This document shows positions 8,239 to 15,534 of a DNA stretch of 64,000 bases, piece after piece. Positions within the stretch are counted from its first letter, which is position 1. Each line of letters opens with the position of its first letter. A program made the position numbers and the translations under genes. This DNA comes from Pseudescherichia sp031987975. GTDB lineage: Bacteria; Pseudomonadota; Gammaproteobacteria; Enterobacterales; Enterobacteriaceae. The DNA lies in contig NZ_DALZYX010000008.1 of assembly GCF_031987975.1 (NCBI RefSeq), positions 236,920-300,919 of the forward strand, in the 5' to 3' direction. The notes under the pieces are model-generated. The model saw only the letters and a list, made by a program, of their open reading frames with translations. It did not search any database and was not told the DNA's origin.

Positions 8239-9696
8239 TTACATCAGCGGCTGGGCCATCTGTACCAGGCTGATTAGCGGCTGCGGATAGACACCCAGCA
8301 GCAGCACCAGCAGGGCAGAGATCAGCACTACGATCCCGCCCGCGCTGTAGGCCCAGTCCGACGGCGCATCGCGGTTAAGCTGCTGCGGCGCGCTGAGATA
8401 GAGGCTTACTGCCACGCGCAGGTAGTAGTAGAGACCAATGGCCGAGCCGATTACCACTGCCGCCGTCAGCCACCACAGGTGGGCATTCACACCCACCGCC
8501 AGCACGTAGAATTTACCGATAAAGCCAAGCGTCATCGGGATCCCCGCCAGGGAGAGCATCATCACCGTCATCACCGCAGAGAGGATCGGACGGTGCCAGA
8601 ACAGACCGCGGTAGGAGTAGAGCGAGTCGGCATCCGGGCCACGGTACGGGCTGGACATCAGGCTCACCACGCCGAACGCGCCGAGGCTGCTGAACAGGTA
8701 GCCTGCCAGGTAGACACCCACCGTCTCCATCGACATCTCGCCGCTCTGCAGGGCAATTAGCGCCACCAGCAGGTAGCCGAGGTGAGAGATAGAGGAGTAG
8801 CCAAGCAGACGCTTGATGTTGGTCTGGCTCAGCGCCATCAGGTTACCGAAGATGATCGAGGCAAAGGCAATAACGCCCAGCACCACGCGAACCGCTTCGC
8901 TCTCACCCACCGGTGCGTAGAGGAACAGACGCATCACCACGCCAAAGATGGCGATCTTGCTGGCGGTCGCCAGGAAGGTGGAGACCGGAGCAGGTGCGCC
9001 CTGGTAGACGTCTGGCGTCCAGAGATGGAACGGCACCAGTGACAGCTTGAAGCCAAGACCGACGATCATCAGGCCGAGACCGATAAGCAGCAGCGGCTCG
9101 TGCAGCATACCGTCACCGAGGCTCTTACCAATTGCCAGGAACGACAGGTTGCCGGAGTTGGCATACACCAGCGCCATACCGAACAGCAGGAACGACGATG
9201 CTGCGGCAGAGAGGATGGTGTACTTGATGCTCGCTTCCAGAGAGCGTTTCTGGCGGAAAGCATAGCCAATCAGGCCAAACAGTGGCAGGGAGATCAGTTC
9301 AATGCCGAGGAACAGCGCTGCCAGATGGTTAGCGTTGGCCAGCAGAATGCCACCAAGGGCGGCAATCAGCACCAGCAGATAGAACTCCTCTTTATTGTCT
9401 TTATACCCTTCCAGCCACGGGTAGGCAAAGGTACAGGTCGCAAGGCTCGCCAGCAGGACCAGACCCGTATAGAGCATGGAGAAGCCGTCAACGCGCATTA
9501 GCGGCGTCACGTCCATTGCGCCCGCCTGGCCCACCAGCCAGAGTGAAACCAGCGCGGCGTTCAGGCCGACAACGGCGATCGTGGCGTTCAGGAAGTGGTT
9601 GCGTCGCCACGCAATGGAGAGCATCACAACCACCACCGTCAATCCGACGATCAGCAGCGGTAGCAGCGCGATCAGGTGTTGTGGAGTAAGAGTCAT
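8239..9696 (-). CDS. nuoN: NADH-quinone oxidoreductase subunit N
   Basis: Antiporter-like proton-pumping subunit of the complex I membrane arm. 485 residues starting MTLTPQHLIALLPL, the E. coli length; an upstream in-frame start at 9735 would add 13 residues that overlap nuoM and lack conservation. About 14 membrane helices, with the characteristic charged-residue stretches such as FLGIELISLPLFGL and SLVPFHLWTPDVYQG. Last gene of the nuo operon, 7 bases after nuoM, followed by the bidirectional terminator. Confidence 0.97.
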   Translation of the reverse strand: MTLTPQHLIALLPLLIVGLTVVVVMLSIAWRRNHFLNATIAVVGLNAALVSLWLVGQAGAMDVTPLMRVDGFSMLYTGLVLLASLATCTFAYPWLEGYKDNKEEFYLLVLIAALGGILLANANHLAALFLGIELISLPLFGLIGYAFRQKRSLEASIKYTILSAAASSFLLFGMALVYANSGNLSFLAIGKSLGDGMLHEPLLLIGLGLMIVGLGFKLSLVPFHLWTPDVYQGAPAPVSTFLATASKIAIFGVVMRLFLYAPVGESEAVRVVLGVIAFASIIFGNLMALSQTNIKRLLGYSSISHLGYLLVALIALQSGEMSMETVGVYLAGYLFSSLGAFGVVSLMSSPYRGPDADSLYSYRGLFWHRPILSAVMTVMMLSLAGIPMTLGFIGKFYVLAVGVNAHLWWLTAAVVIGSAIGLYYYLRVAVSLYLSAPQQLNRDAPSDWAYSAGGIVVLISALLVLLLGVYPQPLISLVQMAQPLM

Positions 9697-9703
9697 ATGC
9701 GCT

Positions 9704-11233
9704 TTACGGCCTTGTAGTAGTAACGGAATTAACAAACCACTGCTGGATATTGCTCATCGCAGAGTGCGAGGTATCCAGAATCGGCTGCGGATAGAAGCCA
9801 AGCAGTACCAGAAGTACCACCAGCAGCAGGATGATGAACAGCTCACGCAGCGACATCCCTGGCAGATCTTTAGCGGCAATTTCACTCTTCGCCTTACCGA
9901 AGTAGGCGCGGTGCAGCATCGCCAGCGAGTAAACCGAGGCGAAAACCAGACCAAAGGTCGAGATAACGGTAATGACCGGTACGACGCCGTAGCTGCCGAA
10001 AAGGATCATAAACTCGCCCACGAAGTTACCGGTACCCGGCATCCCAAGGGTGGCAACGGCAAAGAACATCGACAAGGCTGGCAGCCACTTAATCTTGCTC
10101 CACAAACCGCCCATCATGCGCATATCACGGGTGTGCAGGCGCTCATAGAGCTGGCCACAGATGATGAACAGACCGGCCGCAGAAAGACCGTGAGCAATCA
10201 TCTGGATCACCGCGCCCTGGTAGGCCAGCTGGTTGCCGGTATAGATGGCGATCAGCACGAAGCCCATATGGGAGACGGAGGTGTAGGCAATCAGACGTTT
10301 GATATCGGTCTGGGCAAAGGCCATCCACGCGCCGTAGAAGATACCGATCACACCCAGCCACATGGCGATAGGCGCAAACTCGGCAGAGGCGTTGGGGAAC
10401 AGCGGCAGCGCAAAGCGCAGCAGACCGTAGGCGGCGGTTTTCAGCAAAATCCCTGCGAGGTCAACGGAACCCGCGGTCGGTGCCTGAGAGTGTGCGTCCG
10501 GCAGCCAGCCGTGCAGCGGTACCACCGGCATTTTCACCGCAAAGGCGAGGAAGAAGCCCAGCATCAGCAGGTATTCCACGCCGTGGGACATCGGGGTGTT
10601 CAGCAGCAGCTCGTAGTTGAAGGTCCAGACGCCAGTGGCGCTGTAGTGGACAAACACCAGCCCGAGGATTGCAATCAGCATCACCAGCCCGCTCGCCTGG
10701 GTATAGATGAAGAATTTGGTGGCCGCCGTGATACGCGTTTTACCGTCGGAGGCCTTGTGGCCCCAGAGCGCGATCAGGAAGTACATCGGCACCAGCATCA
10801 TCTCCCAGAAGAAGAAGAACAGGAACATGTCGATGGCAAGGAACACGCCGATCACGCCGCCCAGGATCCACATCAGGTTGAGGTGGAAGAAGCCCTGGTA
10901 CTTTTCGATCTCACGCCATGAGCAGAGAACCGCCAGCACGCCAAGGAAGCCGGTCAGCACCACCATCAACAGCGACAGGCCGTCCAGCGCCAGGTGAATA
11001 GTGATGCCGAAGCGTGGGATCCACGGCAGCACAAACTCCGATTGCCACTGCGGCAGGCCCGAAGCCTGGGTAAGCGAATAGCCGCCCTGCATCCAAAGCT
11101 GCAGAGAGAGCGCCAGCGTCAGCCCCATTGTTACCAGCGCGATCCAGCGCGGCACTTTCACGCCGAAGCGTTCAGTCAGCCAGCACAGGAAGCCGCCGAT
11201 AAAGGGAATCAGTATTAGCCAGGGTAATAACAT
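9704..11233 (-). CDS. nuoM: NADH-quinone oxidoreductase subunit M
   Basis: Antiporter-like subunit of the complex I membrane arm, 509 residues, about 14 transmembrane helices. The pump residues defined in E. coli are conserved in number and context: Glu144 (FFFWEMMLVPM) and Lys234 (FAVKMPVVPLHGWLPDAH). It is separated from nuoL by about 66 bases that hold a REP element, the largest gap among the distal nuo genes. Confidence 0.97.
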   Translation of the reverse strand: MLLPWLILIPFIGGFLCWLTERFGVKVPRWIALVTMGLTLALSLQLWMQGGYSLTQASGLPQWQSEFVLPWIPRFGITIHLALDGLSLLMVVLTGFLGVLAVLCSWREIEKYQGFFHLNLMWILGGVIGVFLAIDMFLFFFFWEMMLVPMYFLIALWGHKASDGKTRITAATKFFIYTQASGLVMLIAILGLVFVHYSATGVWTFNYELLLNTPMSHGVEYLLMLGFFLAFAVKMPVVPLHGWLPDAHSQAPTAGSVDLAGILLKTAAYGLLRFALPLFPNASAEFAPIAMWLGVIGIFYGAWMAFAQTDIKRLIAYTSVSHMGFVLIAIYTGNQLAYQGAVIQMIAHGLSAAGLFIICGQLYERLHTRDMRMMGGLWSKIKWLPALSMFFAVATLGMPGTGNFVGEFMILFGSYGVVPVITVISTFGLVFASVYSLAMLHRAYFGKAKSEIAAKDLPGMSLRELFIILLLVVLLVLLGFYPQPILDTSHSAMSNIQQWFVNSVTTTRP

Positions 11234-11264
11234 GGCGATATTTGTTCCTTGTTAAAGTCTAAAT

Positions 11265-11296
11265 TGCCCGGTGGCGCTAGCGCTTACCGGGCTTAC
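11265..11296. repeat. REP-type palindromic element between nuoL and nuoM
   Basis: Imperfect palindrome with outer arms GCCCGGT (11266-11272) and ACCGGGC (11286-11292) around an inner GCGCTAGCGC core. This is the GCCCGGTGGCGCT...GCGCTTACCGGGC pattern of enterobacterial REP elements. It sits inside the operon, where REP hairpins are known to stabilise upstream mRNA, protecting its 3' end. Confidence 0.75.
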
Positions 11297-11299
11297 CGA

Positions 11300-13141
11300 T
11301 TAACGCAATACCACCAGCAGGGCAAGCACCACGACCGCACCAACGCTCATGGATGCCACATACCAGCGTAGCTGTCCGTTTTCGCTGAACAGCAGGCCTT
11401 TTCCAGCAAAGCGGGAGAGAATAGCCGGCGTGTTCATCACTGCATTCAGCGGATCGCGCTTAATCAGCCACGCAATGCCGAGGAAAGGCTTAACGAAGAT
11501 TTTGTCGTACAACCAGTCGAAGCCCCAGGCGTTGTACCACCAGGTACCCAGCAGACGGCCCGGCGCGCTGTTGGCAATGGAAGTCACCAGCGTACGCTTG
11601 CCTAACCACAGCCATGCGGCTATCAGGATCCCGGCGATAGCCACCACGCCCGATGTGATTTCCAGGGTCAGTACGCGACCGTGTTCAAGCTCGGTGGTAT
11701 CCGGGAGCACGCCCTGCAGCGGCGGTACAATCATCGCCCCAACAAAGGTCGAGAGCACCAGCAGTACAAGCAGCGGCAGGTGGTGGGTGATCCCCTTCCC
11801 TGCGTGGGCATGGATCTGCTCTTTGCCGTGGAAGACGATAAAGATCATCCGGAAGGTATAAAGCGAGGTCATGAACGCACCGACCAGGCCCGCCACCATC
11901 AGGTTGATATGACCGTTAGCCATCGCTCCGGCAAGGATCTCATCCTTACTGAAGAAGCCCGCGGTAATCAGCGGCAGGGCCGCCAGCGCCGCGCCGCCTA
12001 CCAGGAAGCAGACGTAGACCAGCGGAATCGACTTACGCAGCCCGCCCATCTTGAAGATGTTCTGCTCATGGTGGCAAGCAAGGATCACCGAACCGGACGA
12101 GAGGAACAGCAGCGCTTTAAAGAACGCGTGGGTCATCAGATGGAAAATCGCCGCATCCCATGCCTGCACGCCCAGCGCGAGGAACATGTAGCCAATCTGG
12201 CTCATGGTGGAGTAAGCGAGAACGCGTTTGATGTCGGTCTGTACCAGCGCCGCAAAACCGGCCAGCACCAGAGTAATCGCGCCAATGATACCGACCAGAT
12301 GCAGGATCTCCGGCGTCATCAGGAACAGGCCGTGGGTACGGGCGATCAGATAGACACCGGCGGTCACCATCGTTGCGGCATGGATCAGCGCCGAGACCGG
12401 TGTCGGACCAGCCATCGCGTCTGCCAGCCAGGTCTGCAACGGCAGCTGTGCGGATTTACCCACCGCACCGCCCAGCAGCATCAGCGTCGCCCACGTCAGC
12501 ATATTGTTACCCGCTTCGAAGTGCGCAGGTGCCAGCTCGACCATCTCACGGAAGTTCAGCGTGCCCAGCTCGGTGTAGAGGATGAACAGGGCGAAAGCGA
12601 GGAAGACGTCACCCACGCGGGTTACAACGAACGCTTTCATTGCTGCCGCGCCGTTCTTCGGATCGGTGTAGTAGAAGCCGATCAGCAGATAGGAGCAGAG
12701 ACCCACGCCTTCCCAGCCGAGGTACATCAGCAGCAGGTTGTCCGCCAGCACCAGCACCACCATGCTCGCGATGAACAGGTTGGTGTAGGCGAAGAAGCGG
12801 GAGTAGCCCTCCTCCCCGCGCATGTACCAGGAGGCAAACATGTGGATCAGGAAGCCAACGCCGGTGACCACCGAGAGCATGGTCAGCGACAGGCCGTCCA
12901 GCACCAGGTTGAAGCCGATGTTGAAATCGCCTACTGCCATCCAGGTCCACAGCGGCTGGCTGAACGCTTCGCGTCCGTTGTTAAAGAAGTCAACGCCCGC
13001 AATCGCCGTTACCAGCGCCGCCAGCCCTACAGAACCCATCCCCACCGCAGCGGAGAGGTTTTCCGACCAGCGGCCACGGGAAAACGACAGAAGCAGGAAG
13101 CCAATCAATGGCAAAATAATGGTTAAGGCAAGCATGTTCAT
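11300..13141 (-). CDS. nuoL: NADH-quinone oxidoreductase subunit L
   Basis: Largest antiporter-like subunit, at the distal end of the complex I membrane arm. 613 residues, same length as E. coli NuoL, including the long C-terminal lateral helix that braces NuoM and NuoN. Functional residues seen at the E. coli positions are Glu144 (LGWEGVGLCSY), Asp178 (TRVGDVFLA) and Lys229 (GAVGKSAQLPL). Start overlaps the end of nuoK by four bases. Confidence 0.97.
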   Translation of the reverse strand: MNMLALTIILPLIGFLLLSFSRGRWSENLSAAVGMGSVGLAALVTAIAGVDFFNNGREAFSQPLWTWMAVGDFNIGFNLVLDGLSLTMLSVVTGVGFLIHMFASWYMRGEEGYSRFFAYTNLFIASMVVLVLADNLLLMYLGWEGVGLCSYLLIGFYYTDPKNGAAAMKAFVVTRVGDVFLAFALFILYTELGTLNFREMVELAPAHFEAGNNMLTWATLMLLGGAVGKSAQLPLQTWLADAMAGPTPVSALIHAATMVTAGVYLIARTHGLFLMTPEILHLVGIIGAITLVLAGFAALVQTDIKRVLAYSTMSQIGYMFLALGVQAWDAAIFHLMTHAFFKALLFLSSGSVILACHHEQNIFKMGGLRKSIPLVYVCFLVGGAALAALPLITAGFFSKDEILAGAMANGHINLMVAGLVGAFMTSLYTFRMIFIVFHGKEQIHAHAGKGITHHLPLLVLLVLSTFVGAMIVPPLQGVLPDTTELEHGRVLTLEITSGVVAIAGILIAAWLWLGKRTLVTSIANSAPGRLLGTWWYNAWGFDWLYDKIFVKPFLGIAWLIKRDPLNAVMNTPAILSRFAGKGLLFSENGQLRWYVASMSVGAVVVLALLVVLR

Positions 13142-13440
13142 CCACGCAACTCACTTACTGAATCGATATTCAGGTTCTGGCGACGGCGATGCAGCTGGAG
13201 CAGCAGCGCCAGGCCAATGCTGGCCTCTGCGGCCGCGAGGCTAATCGCGAGGATATACATCACCTGGCCGTCGGTCTGGCCCCAGTAGCTGCCCGCAACG
13301 ACAAAAGCCAGCGCGGCGGCGTTAATCATGATTTCCAGCCCGATCAGCATGAACAGCAGGTTGCGGCGGATGATAAGCCCCGTCAGCCCGAGCACAAACA
13401 GAACGGCGGCGAGGATCAATCCGTGTTGTAAGGGGATCAT
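13138..13440 (-). CDS. nuoK: NADH-quinone oxidoreductase subunit K
   Basis: Small membrane subunit (MnhC/MrpC-like) of complex I, 100 residues, three transmembrane helices. The two intramembrane glutamates needed for proton pumping appear in MLIGLEIMINA and LAAAEASIGLAL. Overlaps nuoJ upstream and nuoL downstream by four bases each, so the three are translationally coupled. Confidence 0.97.
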   Translation of the reverse strand: MIPLQHGLILAAVLFVLGLTGLIIRRNLLFMLIGLEIMINAAALAFVVAGSYWGQTDGQVMYILAISLAAAEASIGLALLLQLHRRRQNLNIDSVSELRG

Positions 13441-13988
13441 ACGTGCTCCTCCGTTTTTCTTTTCGCATCCGCCGGACGATTGCTGAGCACCTCGCCCGGA
13501 CGCTCTTCGCGGCCAACGTGGAAGGCCACAACCAGACCGGCCAGCAGCAGCATAGACGCCAGCTCAACCGCCAGAACGTATGGCCCAAACAGCGTGATGC
13601 CCACCGCTTTCGCGCTAATCGACGTGCCGTCAATGCCCTGATCGTTAACGGTAAGAATGGCGTAAATCATCACCGCCAGCAGTACGGCAGAGACCAGCCC
13701 AGGGCCGATCCATACCTGCGGCTTCAGCCACTGGCGTTCCTGCTCGATTTCGGCTCCGCCAAGGTTAAGCATCATCACCACGAACACAAACAGCACCATG
13801 ATGGCCCCGGCGTAGACGATAATCTCCAGCGCACCGGCGAAGTAGGCGCCAAGGGAGAAGAAGACCCCGGAAATGGCCAGCAGGGAGACAATCAGGTACA
13901 GCAGCGCATGCACCGGATTGGTATGCGTGATCACGCGTAGCGTAGTCACGATGGCGATAAGGCCACAGATATAAAAAGCGAACTCCAT
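13437..13988 (-). CDS. nuoJ: NADH-quinone oxidoreductase subunit J
   Basis: Membrane subunit of complex I, 183 residues against 184 in E. coli, five predicted helices (first MEFAFYICGLIAIVTTLRV). The conserved ALEIIVYAGAIMVLFVFVVM segment forms the pi-bulge helix known to move during turnover. The C-terminal cytoplasmic tail is charged (ADAKRKTEEHV). Lies 11 bases after nuoI and overlaps nuoK. Confidence 0.96.
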   Translation of the reverse strand: MEFAFYICGLIAIVTTLRVITHTNPVHALLYLIVSLLAISGVFFSLGAYFAGALEIIVYAGAIMVLFVFVVMMLNLGGAEIEQERQWLKPQVWIGPGLVSAVLLAVMIYAILTVNDQGIDGTSISAKAVGITLFGPYVLAVELASMLLLAGLVVAFHVGREERPGEVLSNRPADAKRKTEEHV

Positions 13989-13999
13989 TGCCCCTCTCC

Positions 14000-14542
14000 T
14001 TACGGTAACAGGCCCTTGACGTCGATAGGTTTGGCTTCGTTCTCCGCCTCGCCCTTATCCTTGCCGTCGATTGCCATACCTGCCATCCGGTAGAAGTTAT
14101 ATTCCGGGTATTTACCCGGACCGGAGATCAGCAGATCCTCTTTTTCGTACACCAGGTCCTGACGCTTGTACTCGCCCAGCTCGAAGTCTGGCGTGAGCTG
14201 AATAGCGGTAGTCGGACAGGCCTCTTCACACATGCCGCAGAAGATACAGCGTGAGAAGTTGATACGGAAAAATTCCGGATACCAGCGGCCATCGACGGTT
14301 TCCGCTTTTTGCAGCGAAATACAGCCTACGGGACAGGCTACCGCACACAGGTTACAGGCAACGCAGCGCTCTGCGCCGTCCGGATCGCGGGTTAATACAA
14401 TGCGGCCACGGTAGCGCGGCGGCAGATAAACCGGCTCTTCCGGATACATACGGGTTTCGCGTTTGGCAAACGCGTGCAGGCCGATCATCCAGATACTGCG
14501 TACCTGGGTGCCGAAGCCTACGATTAACTCTTTTAAGGTCAT
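14000..14542 (-). CDS. nuoI: NADH-quinone oxidoreductase subunit I (two [4Fe-4S])
   Basis: Ferredoxin-like subunit that carries clusters N6a and N6b, passing electrons from NuoG to NuoB. 180 residues, starting MTLKELIVGFG as in E. coli; the longer frame back to 14623 overlaps nuoH and is not conserved. Two CxxCxxCxxxCP motifs are present: CVACNLCAVACP and CIFCGMCEEACP. It follows nuoH by 14 bases. Confidence 0.97.
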   Translation of the reverse strand: MTLKELIVGFGTQVRSIWMIGLHAFAKRETRMYPEEPVYLPPRYRGRIVLTRDPDGAERCVACNLCAVACPVGCISLQKAETVDGRWYPEFFRINFSRCIFCGMCEEACPTTAIQLTPDFELGEYKRQDLVYEKEDLLISGPGKYPEYNFYRMAGMAIDGKDKGEAENEAKPIDVKGLLP

Positions 14543-14556
14543 GGTCTTTTCATCCC

Positions 14557-15534
14557 TTATTGCGCCTGCCACAGAATGACAGCCGCCGTTACCAGCAGGT
14601 TGATTAGCGTAAGCGGCAGGCACACTTTCCAGCCGAAGGACATCACCTGGTCATAACGTGGACGCGGTAATGCTGCGCGAATCAAAATGAACATCATCAT
14701 GAAGAATGCTGTTTTCAGGGCAAACCAGACGAACGGAGGTAAGAACGGACCGTGCCAGCCACCGAAGAACAGGGTGACGATCAGCGCGGACACGGTAACG
14801 ATAGCGACATACTCACCCACGAAGAACAGACCGAACTTCATGCCGGAGTATTCAATGTGATAACCGTCCGCCAACTCCTGCTCGGCCTCTGGCTGGTCAA
14901 ACGGATGTCGGTGACAGACCGCAACGCCTGCAATCGCAAAGGTGATGAAACCAAAGAACTGGGGAATGATGTTCCACAGGTGCGCCTGGTTGTTGACGAT
15001 GTCGGTCATGTTAAATGAACCGGCCTGCGCCACCACGCCCATCAGCGACAGCCCGAGGAACACCTCGTAGCTCAGCGTCTGGGCTGAGGCGCGCATCGCC
15101 CCCAGCAGCGAGTATTTGTTGTTACTCGCCCAGCCGGCAAACAGCACTGCGTAGACCGTCAGCCCTGCCATCATCAGGAAGAACAGGATGCCGATGTTGA
15201 GATCCGCGACTACCCACGTCGGGCTGACCGGCACAATGGCAAAGGCCAGCAGCAGCGAGGTAAAGGCGATCATTGGTGCAAGCGTAAAGATCATGCGATC
15301 CGAGAAACGCGGGATCCAGTCCTCTTTAAAGAACATCTTGATCATGTCCGCCGCCAGCTGGAGTGAGCCACCCCAGCCTACGCGGTTCGGTCCATAGCGG
15401 TTCTGGAACAGGCCGAGCAGACGACGCTCGGCAAAGCTCATGAACGCGCCGCAGATGACCACCACCAGCAGGATCGCCAACGCCTTAAGAATGCCGATCA
15501 GGATATCAATCAGCTCCGGTGTTAACCAACTCAT
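14557..15534 (-). CDS. nuoH: NADH-quinone oxidoreductase subunit H
   Basis: Membrane subunit forming the quinone-entry chamber of complex I, 325 residues, eight helices. The conserved loop facing the quinone site is visible (MSFAERRLLGLFQNRYGPNR), as is the acidic stretch FDQPEAEQELADGYHIEYSG. The start overlaps the nuoG stop by four bases. Confidence 0.97.
   Translation of the reverse strand: MSWLTPELIDILIGILKALAILLVVVICGAFMSFAERRLLGLFQNRYGPNRVGWGGSLQLAADMIKMFFKEDWIPRFSDRMIFTLAPMIAFTSLLLAFAIVPVSPTWVVADLNIGILFFLMMAGLTVYAVLFAGWASNNKYSLLGAMRASAQTLSYEVFLGLSLMGVVAQAGSFNMTDIVNNQAHLWNIIPQFFGFITFAIAGVAVCHRHPFDQPEAEQELADGYHIEYSGMKFGLFFVGEYVAIVTVSALIVTLFFGGWHGPFLPPFVWFALKTAFFMMMFILIRAALPRPRYDQVMSFGWKVCLPLTLINLLVTAAVILWQAQ

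Noticed and set aside
9476..10921. 481-codon plus-strand open frame opposite nuoM
   Set aside because: It lies entirely over well-conserved nuo genes, is rich in Gln/His/Arg as expected for a mirror frame of hydrophobic proteins, and has no recognisable family.
11681..13126. 481-codon plus-strand open frame opposite nuoL
   Set aside because: Antisense shadow of nuoL with the same biased composition and no ribosome-binding site.
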